Shown: positions 24,713 through 32,602 of the stretch, in pieces
Layout: every line of letters begins with the position of its first letter
Numbering within the stretch: the first letter of the stretch is position 1
NCBI GenBank assembly: GCA_020637595.1
Contig: JACKKE010000001.1
Location: 372,001 to 436,000 of the forward strand
Direction: 5' to 3'
Origin: Rhodobacter sp.
Lineage (GTDB): Bacteria; Pseudomonadota; Alphaproteobacteria; Rhodobacterales; Rhodobacteraceae
DNA length: 64,000 bases
Program-made: the position numbers and the translations under genes
Notes under the pieces: model-generated
The model's input: the letters and a program-made list of their open reading frames with translations, nothing else
Told to the model about the DNA's origin: nothing
Database searches by the model: none

Positions 24713-24797
24713 GGTAACGGTCTGGAAAGGTCTTGCTGTCAGGATGGGGGCGCGGCGGGATGCGGGTCCCGATGCGGGTCCCGCCGCGCGGGGGGCT

Positions 24798-25250
24798 TTA
24801 CAGGGCGGCGTCGGCGCAGGTCAGGCGCTGGCCGCCGACATGGATCTGCAGCTCGACCTGCTGCTGGGCGGGGCTGCCGCTCAGGCGGGTCTCGGTGATC
24901 GGGTCGGTCTGGCCGGGGCCGGCCTCGAAATCGCCCGACTGGCGGATGGTGGCGCGTCCGCCGGCCGACCGGCTGGTGACGGTCATCTCATAGGTGCCGG
25001 CGACGGGGCGGTCGCTGGTCACCCGCCCGGCGATGCTGGTGCCGCCGGGCACCGGCGCCAGGGCGATCTCGCAGCGCAGCGGGGCAGTGGCACCGTGCGG
25101 GATGTCGTGCGGGACGTCGTCGGCGGTGGCGGGGATCGCGCAGGCGGCGACAGAGACGCCGGCCAGCGCCAGGCCCAGGATCAGGGCCGGCGAGCGGCGC
25201 GTCCGGGTCGGCACGGCGGGCTGCGGGGTTTTGGGCATGCGGTGGGTCAT
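24798..25250 (-). CDS. csgH: CsgH-like curli assembly chaperone
   Basis: 150 aa from the ATG at 25250, with AGGAG upstream. A signal or lipoprotein-like leader ends near VAAC (Cys37). The mature domain (LRCEIALAPVPGGTSIAGRV, GTYEMTVTSRSAGG, SGDFEAGPGQTD, VELQIHVGGQRLTC) is the beta-sandwich of alphaproteobacterial CsgH, which keeps curlin unfolded in the periplasm. The two Cys near the ends of the domain could form its disulfide. It sits between the two curlin genes. csgG, csgE and csgF are not in the window. Confidence 0.75.
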   Translation of the reverse strand: MTHRMPKTPQPAVPTRTRRSPALILGLALAGVSVAACAIPATADDVPHDIPHGATAPLRCEIALAPVPGGTSIAGRVTSDRPVAGTYEMTVTSRSAGGRATIRQSGDFEAGPGQTDPITETRLSGSPAQQQVELQIHVGGQRLTCADAAL

Positions 25251-25334
25251 GGCGGGTCTCCTGGGGCTGCGGCGCGCCGGGATCGGCGGGGCCTTGGAAC
25301 AGGGTCTTCTGGCGGGGGCTTCTGACGTGGAGGG

Positions 25335-25434
25335 TTTTGCGGCGTGCGGGGTTTTGCGGCGTGCGGGGTTTTGTGGCGTGCGGATTTTGCGGCGTGCGGA
25401 TTTTGCGGCGTGCGGGGTTTTGTGGCGTGCGGGG
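25335..25434. repeat. 16-17-bp tandem repeat between first curlin and csgH
   Basis: Six units of TTTTGYGGCGTGCGGGG (four of 17 bp, two of 16 bp ending in GGA) lie in the 402-bp gap 25251-25652. The rest of the gap holds GC-rich inverted repeats (about 25498-25560). No gene is evident. Confidence 0.85.
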
Positions 25435-25652
25435 CCCCCGGGCTGTGACCTGCGGGCCAAGGGTCGGTCTGGTTGGCAACCGCGGGGCTTCGGAGGGGGG
25501 GACCACCCCGCGGCGCCAGGTCCCGCCTGCCCGGGGGGATTCCCCGGGAAACGGGATGGGGAGTGGCCTGCGCTCCACACTCCGGTCATCGGGGACCGGG
25601 CTGCGGGGGCGGGCCGCGGTCGCCCGGCATGCACCGGGCGGCCGCCGGGCGA

Positions 25653-26090
25653 TCATTCCTGGACGATCGCCACCACGTTGTTCGAGCCGTGCTGGCTGAC
25701 GCTGGCGTCGTTGTTGTTGCCGACCTGGACCACGGCGGCGACGTTGCGGCGGCCGCACTGGGTCATCACCGCCTCGTTGCCGTGGCCGAACTGGCCGACG
25801 CCGACCTGGTTGCGGCGGCCGCACTGATGGGTATCGACGAGGTTGTCGGTGCCCGACTGGCCGATGGCGGCGCTGTTGCGGCGGCCGTCCTGGGTGTTGA
25901 TCGAGATGTTCGAGGTGCCGTCCTGATAGACGCTCAGGCGCTGGCCATAGCCGGTCTGGCCACCGCCGACCTGGTTGTTGGCGCCCCACTGCTCGATCCA
26001 GATCTGGTGGCCGCCGGCGAGGGCGGGCAGCGCGGGCAGGCTGAGGGTCAGGGCGAGGGCGGCGGCGGTGAAGGACTTGGCGAGGAACAT
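25653..26090 (-). CDS. Curlin-like amyloid subunit (first)
   Basis: 145 aa. Signal peptide ending PALPALA (about residue 25). The mature region is made of curlin repeats: VGGGQTGYGQ, DGRRNSAAIGQSGTDN, CGRRNQVGVGQFGHGN, CGRRNVAAVVQVGNNN and SQHGSNNVVAIVQE. Asn, Gln and Gly at fixed steps give the stacked beta-arch. C/D-GRRN replaces the usual spacer and brings two Cys. It is the first gene of a minus-strand cluster (curlin, csgH, curlin, META). Start ATG with GGAGACC, similar to csgH. Confidence 0.82.
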   Translation of the reverse strand: MFLAKSFTAAALALTLSLPALPALAGGHQIWIEQWGANNQVGGGQTGYGQRLSVYQDGTSNISINTQDGRRNSAAIGQSGTDNLVDTHQCGRRNQVGVGQFGHGNEAVMTQCGRRNVAAVVQVGNNNDASVSQHGSNNVVAIVQE

Positions 26091-26193
26091 GGCAGGTCTC
26101 CGTATGGGTGGCGCGGGGGCCGGGTTGAAAAGGGTTTGCGTATCGCGGTCAGAGGTCTCGGTCGAAGGCGGGGTCTGCCAGGGTCCCCTGCTG

Positions 26194-26238
26194 GTGGCCT
26201 GAGTGCTTGTGACCCGAGTGTTGGTGGCCTGAGCGTTT
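26194..26238. repeat. 15-bp degenerate tandem repeat upstream of first curlin
   Basis: Three units (GTGGCCTGAGTGCTT, GTGACCCGAGTGTTG, GTGGCCTGAGCGTTT) lie about 105-150 bp upstream of the first curlin gene. Confidence 0.65.
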
Positions 26239-26338
26239 GGCGGGGGTGTCTGGCGGGATCGCTTCCGATGACCCCAGATTGCCGCCCTGCCCCGGGTCAG
26301 GCAAAAACACCGCGCGGTTTTGCGATGACCGGCCGCCG

Positions 26339-26351
26339 GTTATCCGATAAC
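26339..26351. promoter_or_regulatory. Operator copy 1, GTTATCCGATAAC
   Basis: A 13-bp sequence symmetric around its central base, about 105 bp upstream of the PhyH promoter. A second copy is at 26492. Confidence 0.6.
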
Positions 26352-26442
26352 ACTCGCCCCGCGACGACCAACCCCTTGGAATCCCGCGATTCCCGCCAAT
26401 CCCACCCGAACCGCCACCGCCCTCCTCCCCGATCCCCCCGGC

Positions 26443-26470
26443 TTGACACCCCCCACCCCCACGGCAAACT
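26443..26470 (+). promoter_or_regulatory. Candidate promoter of the PhyH gene
   Basis: TTGACA (26443-26448), a 16-bp spacer and CAAACT (26465-26470). Operator copy 2 lies about 20 bp downstream, where a bound repressor would block elongation. Confidence 0.45.
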
Positions 26471-26491
26471 CTCCCCTTCCAGATCGACCCA

Positions 26492-26504
26492 GATATCCGA
26501 TAAC
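26492..26504. promoter_or_regulatory. Operator copy 2, GATATCCGATAAC
   Basis: Differs from copy 1 at one base. It lies between the promoter at 26443-26470 and the start codon at 26546. Confidence 0.6.
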
Positions 26505-26545
26505 AGGCCGGCAACGCCCCGGAACACTTGCCAAGGAGCACATCT

Positions 26546-27343
26546 ATGCCCCATCCCCTCGTCACCGATGCCGATATCGCCGCCTTTCAACGCGACGGCG
26601 TGGTCGTGATTCGCGGCCTCTGGGCCGATTGGGTCGATACGATTCGTGCCGGCATCGAGCGCAATCTGAACGAACCCGGCCCCTATGCTGCCGAAAACCT
26701 GAAACCTGGCGAGGGCGGGCGGTTCTTCGACGACTACTGCAACTGGGAACGCATTCCCGAATTCACCGACGTGATCCGCAATTCAGACGTAGCCGCGGTC
26801 GCCGCCGAGCTGATGCGCTCGCAGAGCGTGCAGATGTTCCACGACCATGTGCTGATCAAGGAGCCGGGAACCTCGAAACCCACGCCCTGGCATCAGGACG
26901 GGCCGTATTACTTCGTCGAGGGCACGCAGACGATCAGCTTCTGGTCGCCGATGGACCCAGTGACCGATGCCACGCTGCGTTGCGTCGCGGGGTCGCACCG
27001 CTGGGAAAAGCCGGTGCTGCCGATCCGCTGGCTGGCCGAGACGAGCTTTTATGCGGATTCGGACGCCTATATCCCGGTTCCCGACCCCGATGCCGAGGGG
27101 ATGGAGATCCGCGAATGGGCGCTGGAGCCCGGCGACGCGGTGGCGTTTGATTTCCTCACCCTGCACGGCGCGCGCGGCAACACCGCCGCGCGCCGGCGGC
27201 GGGCGTTCTCGCTCAGGCTGGTGGGCGACGATGCGCGCTATGTCGAGCGGCCCGGGCGCACCTCGCCGCCCTACCCCGGCCATGCCATGCAGCCGGGCCA
27301 GCGCCTGCGCGAGGACTGGTTCCCGATTCTGCTGCCGCGATGA
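26546..27343 (+). CDS. Phytanoyl-CoA dioxygenase family (PhyH) oxygenase
   Basis: 265 aa from MPHPLVTDADIAAFQRDG, with AAGGAG 7 nt upstream; an earlier in-frame ATG at 26528 lacks a site. The Fe(II)/2-oxoglutarate facial triad is visible: HxD in WHQDGPYYF and the distal His in LTLHGARGN, with a following Arg-rich segment for 2-oxoglutarate. SFWSPMDPVTDATLRCVAGSH is typical of PhyH. It hydroxylates an unknown small molecule. It overlaps a ribbon-helix-helix gene by 4 bp and is flanked by two copies of one operator. Confidence 0.85.
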   Translation: MPHPLVTDADIAAFQRDGVVVIRGLWADWVDTIRAGIERNLNEPGPYAAENLKPGEGGRFFDDYCNWERIPEFTDVIRNSDVAAVAAELMRSQSVQMFHDHVLIKEPGTSKPTPWHQDGPYYFVEGTQTISFWSPMDPVTDATLRCVAGSHRWEKPVLPIRWLAETSFYADSDAYIPVPDPDAEGMEIREWALEPGDAVAFDFLTLHGARGNTAARRRRAFSLRLVGDDARYVERPGRTSPPYPGHAMQPGQRLREDWFPILLPR

Positions 27344-27558
27344 GCCGGCCTGAAAAGCACTCGCTGACCCTGCGCGGCCACCGCACCTCGGTTTCGCTCG
27401 AGGCCGAATTCTGGGCCGCGTTCCGGGCTCTGGCGCGTCGCCGCGGGTTGGGGATCAACGAATGCGCGGCCGCAATCGACGCGGCGCGCGGCGATACGGG
27501 GCTGGCGACGGCGATCCGGCTTGAGGTGCTGCGCGATCTGCAGGGACGGGCGCAATAA
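27340..27558 (+). CDS. Ribbon-helix-helix protein
   Basis: 72 aa. KHSLTLRGHRTSVSLEAEFW followed by ALARRRGLGINECAAAID fits the RHH_4-type small DNA-binding fold, common in alphaproteobacteria. The strand LTLRGHRTSVSL would contact DNA and dimerise. It overlaps the PhyH stop (ATGA), so the two are translationally coupled. It could regulate its own operon through the nearby palindromes, but this is untested. Confidence 0.75.
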   Translation: MSRPEKHSLTLRGHRTSVSLEAEFWAAFRALARRRGLGINECAAAIDAARGDTGLATAIRLEVLRDLQGRAQ

Positions 27559-27608
27559 GCGTCGATCGAACCGACGTTGAACCGACTCGGGGCCTTGTGC
27601 GACTTTCG

Positions 27609-27630
27609 TGCATGACACGGTTGTCATGCA
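27609..27630. promoter_or_regulatory. Perfect 22-bp inverted repeat before a secreted protein gene
   Basis: TGCATGACA and TGTCATGCA with a 4-base centre lie immediately before the ribosome site (GGAGG at 27633-27637) of the gene at 27643. It may be an operator, or an RNA hairpin that gates translation. Confidence 0.6.
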
Positions 27631-27642
27631 TTGGAGGACGCC

Positions 27643-28119
27643 ATGACCCTTCCCCTGAAACGGTTTGCTCTGGTTTTCACCGTGTTCCTGGCCACCCCGG
27701 GCTTTGCCCAGTCCAACGGTGGCTTTGACGGCGGCGAAGGCGCTGCGGTCAGCCGGAGGATCCCGGAAAGCCGCTGCGCCGCCGCGGACAGCGCCTGTGT
27801 TGCGCGCTATGACGGTGGCTGCCGCGACGCCGGCGGACACAGCCAGGTCCGCACCAGCGGAGGCCGCGGGATGGCCCTGACCTGCGACGACGGATCGGCC
27901 GTGTTCTCGGCGGTTCCGCCGTCGACGCGGATGTGTTCACCCTCGAACCCGGTCTGCACCTGCAGCGGTAACCTGAGCGGCGGCTACGGCAGCGTCCATG
28001 TCTGCATGGTCAACGCCTTCACCGCGTGCATCACCGCGGGCGGGACCATGAGCGGAGGCATCATCCCCGACGGCCCGGACAGCGGCACGTTCATCGGCAC
28101 CTGCGTGCCGCGCGCCTGA
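27643..28119 (+). CDS. Hypothetical secreted Cys-rich protein
   Basis: 158 aa from MTLPLKRFALVFTVFLATPG at 27643, with GGAGG upstream. Signal peptide ends near GFAQ (residue 23). The mature part has about ten Cys, including SRCAAADSACVARYDGGC, CSPSNPVCTCSG and VNAFTACITAGG, suggesting disulfides in the periplasm or outside the cell. No family is recognised. It is convergent with the gamma carbonic anhydrase gene and is preceded by a perfect 22-bp inverted repeat. Confidence 0.65.
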   Translation: MTLPLKRFALVFTVFLATPGFAQSNGGFDGGEGAAVSRRIPESRCAAADSACVARYDGGCRDAGGHSQVRTSGGRGMALTCDDGSAVFSAVPPSTRMCSPSNPVCTCSGNLSGGYGSVHVCMVNAFTACITAGGTMSGGIIPDGPDSGTFIGTCVPRA

Positions 28120-28123
28120 CAGG

Positions 28124-28642
<519 letters not shown>

Positions 28643-28645
28643 GGG

Positions 28646-29293
28646 TCAGGCTCCGGTCTGGCGGGTGTCGAATTCGCGGTTCAGGCCGCGGACGAAATCG
28701 TTGAGGCCGGGCTGGCGGTCAGCGCGGGCACGCTCGGCCAGCAGGATCGTCTTCAGCTCGGCCTCGGCGGTGTCGATGTCACGGTTGACGATGACGTAAT
28801 CGTATTCGCCCCAGTGGCTGATCTCGTCGCGCGACTTGGCCATGCGGCCGGCGATCACGGCGTCGCTGTCCTGGGCGCGGGTGCGCAACCGGGCTTCCAG
28901 ATCGGCGATCGACGGCGGCAGGATGAAGATCGACACCACATCCTTGGCCAGCGTCGAGCGCCGCACCTGCTGCCCACCCTGCCAGTCTATGTCAAAGAGC
29001 GTGTCGCGCCCCGCGGCCATTGCCGCCTCGACCGGACCCTTGGGTGTGCCATAGAAATTGCCGAAGACTTCGGCGTGTTCCAGCATCTCGCCGGTCTCGA
29101 CCATCGCCGCGAATTGCTCTTTGGTCTTGAAGAAATACTCGACCCCGTCCGTCTCGCCGGGGCGTGGCGCGCGGGTCGTGGCGCTGACCGAGAAGGCCAG
29201 CGTCGGATCCCAGGCCATCAGCCGGCGCGCCAGCGTCGATTTCCCGGCGCCCGAGGGCGAGGACAGGATGATCAGTAACCCGCGCCGCTGCAT
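28646..29293 (-). CDS. gmk: Guanylate kinase
   Basis: 215 aa. The P-loop is in SSPSGAGKSTLARRL, followed by SVSATTRAPRPGETDGVEY (GMP-binding) and FDIDWQGGQQ. It phosphorylates GMP and dGMP in the cytoplasm. It starts 3 bp after yicC and ends 3 bp before the carbonic anhydrase gene, so the three are one operon. The yicC-gmk order is common in proteobacteria. Confidence 0.96.
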   Translation of the reverse strand: MQRRGLLIILSSPSGAGKSTLARRLMAWDPTLAFSVSATTRAPRPGETDGVEYFFKTKEQFAAMVETGEMLEHAEVFGNFYGTPKGPVEAAMAAGRDTLFDIDWQGGQQVRRSTLAKDVVSIFILPPSIADLEARLRTRAQDSDAVIAGRMAKSRDEISHWGEYDYVIVNRDIDTAEAELKTILLAERARADRQPGLNDFVRGLNREFDTRQTGA

Positions 29294-29296
29294 GAC

Positions 29297-30199
29297 CTAC
29301 TCCAGATTTTGAACCTGCTCGCGCATCTGGTCGATCACGGTCTTGAGGTCAAGCCCGATCCGGGTCAGTTCGGCGTTCTGCGCCTTCGAGCACAAGGTGT
29401 TGGCCTCGCGGTTGAATTCCTGCATAAGGAAGTCCAGCTTGCGGCCGATCGGCGCCGCCTCGGCCAGCAGCGCCCGCGCCGCGGTCACATGCGCGTCCAG
29501 CCGGTCCAGTTCCTCGGTTACGTCCGTCTTGACCGCGATCAGCGCCAGTTCCTGCTCCAGCCGCCCCGGATCGGCCTGCGGTGCGGCCTCGCTGAGGCGG
29601 GTCAGGGCCGCGGTCAGCGACTCGATCTGGGCGCCGCGGCGGGATTCGGCGGCGGCCCGCGCCTGGGCGGTCAGCCGGGCGATGGTGTCGACCTGCACGC
29701 CAATCACCTGCCCCAGAGCGGCCCCTTCGGCGGCGCGGGCCGCCTCGAAGGCGTCGATCAATCCGCGCGCGTGCTCCAGAAGGGCCGCGACTAGCGGTGC
29801 GGGTTCGGCCATGTCGGGGCCGGTGTCGATCACCCCGCGCAGGGCCAGCAGGTCGGCCGCGGTCATCGGCGCCAGCCCCAGCCCCTGCGATTCTGCGCGT
29901 CGTTCCGCGGCCAGGACCAGCGTCACCGCCGCATCGAGCGCCGTCACGTTGAGCCGCGGCCCCGCGTCCTGATCGGCGCGCGACAGCTTCAGCGCCAGCG
30001 TGACATTGCCCCGCGCCAGACGATCGGCCAGCATCTTGCGCAGGCCCGGTTCCAACCCGTCCAGCCAGTCGGGCAGCCGGAACCGCAGATCCAGCCCGCG
30101 GCCGTTGACGCTGCGCAGATCCCACTGGCAACTGAAACTTCCCGCCTCGGTGACGAGTTCGCCCCCGAGCGCGGCATATCCGGTCATGGACTTAACCAT
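29297..30199 (-). CDS. YicC family endoribonuclease-like protein
   Basis: 300 aa starting MVKSMTGYAALGGEL, the usual YicC N-terminus. The C-terminal DUF1732 part has DVTEELDRLDAHVTAAR and GRKLDFLMQEFNREANTLCSK, with the ending LTRIGLDLKTVIDQMREQVQNLE-like helix. YicC proteins are RNases linked to sRNA decay and stationary phase. It is first in the operon with gmk. Its start region holds TTAACCAT and a TTAA eight bases on, one base too far for a CtrA box. Confidence 0.9.
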   Translation of the reverse strand: MVKSMTGYAALGGELVTEAGSFSCQWDLRSVNGRGLDLRFRLPDWLDGLEPGLRKMLADRLARGNVTLALKLSRADQDAGPRLNVTALDAAVTLVLAAERRAESQGLGLAPMTAADLLALRGVIDTGPDMAEPAPLVAALLEHARGLIDAFEAARAAEGAALGQVIGVQVDTIARLTAQARAAAESRRGAQIESLTAALTRLSEAAPQADPGRLEQELALIAVKTDVTEELDRLDAHVTAARALLAEAAPIGRKLDFLMQEFNREANTLCSKAQNAELTRIGLDLKTVIDQMREQVQNLE

Positions 30200-30354
30200 T
30201 TTGTTAAAATTTGCCCCTGCCTTGAGAAATTACGGCTACATTAAGACATCGCTAAGAAATCTCAATCAAACGTAAAGATTGCCGGACGAATTGCTCGGAG
30301 TGCTCGCCGCTTTTTGCGGCACTCGGGTCAGGCGCCGGTGCAGCAGAGGTGCCC

Positions 30355-30969
30355 ATGTCCGACATGATCCAAGACTTCGACCGCGACCCCGGCGCGCGGG
30401 GTCTGCCCCTGTCGCCCGCGCCGATCCGCTTCCCCGCCGTCGCCTCGGTCCAGGCCCATTGGGAGGCGCTGCGCGGTGGACGGACCGCCCCCGCCCGGGC
30501 CGAGATCGACCCGCGACCACTGGCCGAATGCCTGTCGGTGATGTTCGTGGCCGAGCTGGTCGCCCCGGGTGTCGCCCGGCTGCGGCTGGCCGGGCAGTCG
30601 CTGGGCGATCTGTTGGGGATGGAGCCGCGCGGCATGCCGTTGAGTGTTTTCGTCGAGCAGCAGGACCGCGACGAGCTGGCGGACGCCCTGCAGCAGGTTG
30701 CGCAAGGGGTGCGAGTCATCCTGCCGGTGCGCTCGGTGTCGGGCTTTGCCAGGCCGGCGCTCGATGGGCTGCTGGCACTGATGCCGCTGACCGATGCGCA
30801 GGGCCGGATCAGCCGGGTGCTGGGTGTCCTGGAAACCGCGGGTCCGGTCGGCCGCGCCCCGCGCCGGTTCTCGCTGGGCAAGCCGCTCGCGGCCGGTGTG
30901 GCTGGCGCTGCGCCGCGTCCGGTGCGAGGCCGCCCCACGCTGCGGGTCATCAAAGGCGGTCGCTGCTGA
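30355..30969 (+). CDS. PAS-domain protein (PAS_5 type)
   Basis: 204 aa from the ATG at 30355 with AGAGG upstream. The single domain (FPAVASVQAHWEALRGG near the start, LAECLSVMFVAEL, RLRLAGQSLGDLLGMEPRGM, FVEQQDRDELADAL) matches the PAS_5 group common in Rhodobacteraceae. A basic, Pro-rich tail follows (RVIKGGRC end). No output domain is attached, so it likely senses or binds and passes a signal to a partner. A near CtrA site (TTAA-N7-CTAA, 30241-30255) is upstream. Confidence 0.72.
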   Translation: MSDMIQDFDRDPGARGLPLSPAPIRFPAVASVQAHWEALRGGRTAPARAEIDPRPLAECLSVMFVAELVAPGVARLRLAGQSLGDLLGMEPRGMPLSVFVEQQDRDELADALQQVAQGVRVILPVRSVSGFARPALDGLLALMPLTDAQGRISRVLGVLETAGPVGRAPRRFSLGKPLAAGVAGAAPRPVRGRPTLRVIKGGRC

Positions 30970-30990
30970 ACGCAGGGTGCACATGAAAAC

Positions 30991-31010
30991 GGGGCCGGAA
31001 ACCCGGCCCC
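30991..31010 (-). terminator. Terminator of the DAHP synthase gene
   Basis: GGGGCCGG and CCGGCCCC form a perfect 8-bp stem with a 4-base loop, followed on the minus strand by GTTTTC. It lies between convergent genes. Confidence 0.75.
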
Positions 31011-31033
31011 GCCCCCAGATCAAATGTCAGACA

Positions 31034-32404
31034 TCAAACCGCTTCGCGGGCCAACTCCTTGCGGCGTTGCGACAATTCCTCGGCCACGAGGAACGCCAGC
31101 TCCAGCGACTGGCTGGCGTTCAGCCGCGGGTCGCAGGCGGTATGATAGCGGTCGCTGAGATCCTCGTCCGAGACCGCGCGCAGACCGCCGGTGCATTCGG
31201 TCACATCCTTGCCGGTCATCTCGAAATGCACGCCGCCGGGGATCGTGCCCTCGGCCTTGTGCACGGCAAAGAAGTCGCGCACCTCCTGCAGCACGCGCTC
31301 GAACGGCCGGGTCTTGTAGCCCGAGGCCGATTTGATCGTGTTGCCGTGCATCGGATCGCAGGTCCAGAGCACGTTCGCACCCTCTTCCTTGACCGCCTGG
31401 ATCAGCCGCGGCAGGTGCTCGGCCGACTTGCCGGCACCAAAGCGCGCGATCAGCGTCAGACGGCCGGCCTCGTTCGTCGGGTTCAGCTTCTGCATCAGCA
31501 CCTTGAGGTCTTCGGCGCTCAGGCTGGGGCCGCATTTCAACCCGATCGGGTTCTGCACGCCACGGCAGAATTCGACATGCGCGCCGTCGGGTTGGCGGGT
31601 GCGGTCGCCGATCCAGATCAGATGCCCCGAGCCCGCAACCGGCTTGCCGGTGGTGGAATCGATGCGGCACAGGGCCTCTTCGTATTCCAGCAGCAGCGCC
31701 TCGTGCGAGGTGTAGAAGTCGACCGTGGACATCGCCGCCAGCGTGTCCGAGGTCAGCCCCGCCGCTGTCATAAAGTCGAGCGCGTCCGAAATCCGGTCGC
31801 TCAACGCCTTGTAACGCGCCGCGTTCTCGCCCTCGGCAAAGCCCAGCGTCCAGCTGTGAACGCGGTGGATATCCGCGAACCCGCCCTTCGAGAAGGCGCG
31901 CAGCAGGTTCAGGCTGGCCGCCGCCTGGGTATAGGCCTGCAGCATCCGCGACGGATCGGGAATGCGCGCCTCAGCGGTGAAGTCGAACCCGTTGATGATG
32001 TCGCCGCGATAGCTCGGCAGCTCCTGACCGGAGATCACCTCGGTCGGGGCCGAGCGCGGCTTGGCGAACTGGCCCGCCATCCGGCCGACCTTGATCACCG
32101 GCACTTTGGCACCAAAGGTCAGCACCACCGCCATCTGCAGCAGCACCTTGAAGGTGTCGCGGATGATGTCGGCGTTGAATTCCGCAAAGCTCTCGGCGCA
32201 GTCGCCGCCTTGCAGCAGAAAGGCCTCGCCGCGCGCCGCTTCGCCCAGCTTGCGCTTGAGGTCACGCGCTTCACCGGCAAAGACCAGCGGCGGATACTTG
32301 GCCAGTTGCGCCTCGGCCGCGTGCAGCGCGGTCGCGTCGGGGTAATCCGGCATCTGCACGCGCGGTTTGCTGCGCCAGGCCGTTTTGCTCCAGGCTTGGG
32401 TCAT
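31034..32404 (-). CDS. Class II 3-deoxy-7-phosphoheptulonate synthase
   Basis: 456 aa from MTQAWSKTAWRSKPRVQMPD at 32404, with AGGAT before it; the frame is open to 32596 without support. It condenses phosphoenolpyruvate and erythrose 4-phosphate, the first step of the shikimate pathway. Class II (plant-like) features: FLLQGGDCAESF, KVGRMAGQFAKPRS, PIGLKCGPS, LIARFGAGKSAEHLP and CDPMHGNT. Class II enzymes differ from the AroFGH type of E. coli. A terminator follows. Confidence 0.95.
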   Translation of the reverse strand: MTQAWSKTAWRSKPRVQMPDYPDATALHAAEAQLAKYPPLVFAGEARDLKRKLGEAARGEAFLLQGGDCAESFAEFNADIIRDTFKVLLQMAVVLTFGAKVPVIKVGRMAGQFAKPRSAPTEVISGQELPSYRGDIINGFDFTAEARIPDPSRMLQAYTQAAASLNLLRAFSKGGFADIHRVHSWTLGFAEGENAARYKALSDRISDALDFMTAAGLTSDTLAAMSTVDFYTSHEALLLEYEEALCRIDSTTGKPVAGSGHLIWIGDRTRQPDGAHVEFCRGVQNPIGLKCGPSLSAEDLKVLMQKLNPTNEAGRLTLIARFGAGKSAEHLPRLIQAVKEEGANVLWTCDPMHGNTIKSASGYKTRPFERVLQEVRDFFAVHKAEGTIPGGVHFEMTGKDVTECTGGLRAVSDEDLSDRYHTACDPRLNASQSLELAFLVAEELSQRRKELAREAV

Positions 32405-32602
32405 CCTATCCTCCGTCGTCATGCCGTCAGACCGCCCGTCGGGGCGACAAATCGCGGCACTGCGGTGCCTTACACCGTCCGCGTGCGCTTGCAAACCCGC
32501 AACTTCGGCGCTAGGCGCCGTTTCGACTCGGGTTGCCTCGGCGACTGGTTCCTGTTTGGATGACCGGGGTCGAAAGGAACTCTGACGGAACGGCACCGCG
32601 AC

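Larger units (their letters stand above)
26091..26545. other. Divergent control region, curlin / PhyH oxygenase
   Basis: 455 bp without a convincing gene. It carries a 15-bp tandem repeat (26194-26238), two palindromic operators (26339 and 26492) and a plus-strand promoter (26443). A minus-strand frame (26565 to 26149) is open here but spans the operators and repeat and lacks conservation cues. Confidence 0.5.

Noticed and set aside
26149..26565. 138-aa minus-strand frame in the curlin/PhyH control region with an HSGH repeat
   Set aside because: Covers both operators and the promoter; the repeat is better explained as non-coding tandem DNA.
30192..30207. TTAACCAT...TTAA at the yicC start as a CtrA box
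   Set aside because: Spacing is eight bases, not seven, and it overlaps the start codon.
32506..32520. CGGCGC-TAG-GCGCCG inverted repeat between the DAHP synthase and GlxA genes
   Set aside because: Short all-GC arms are expected often in such DNA; no promoter feature lines up with it.
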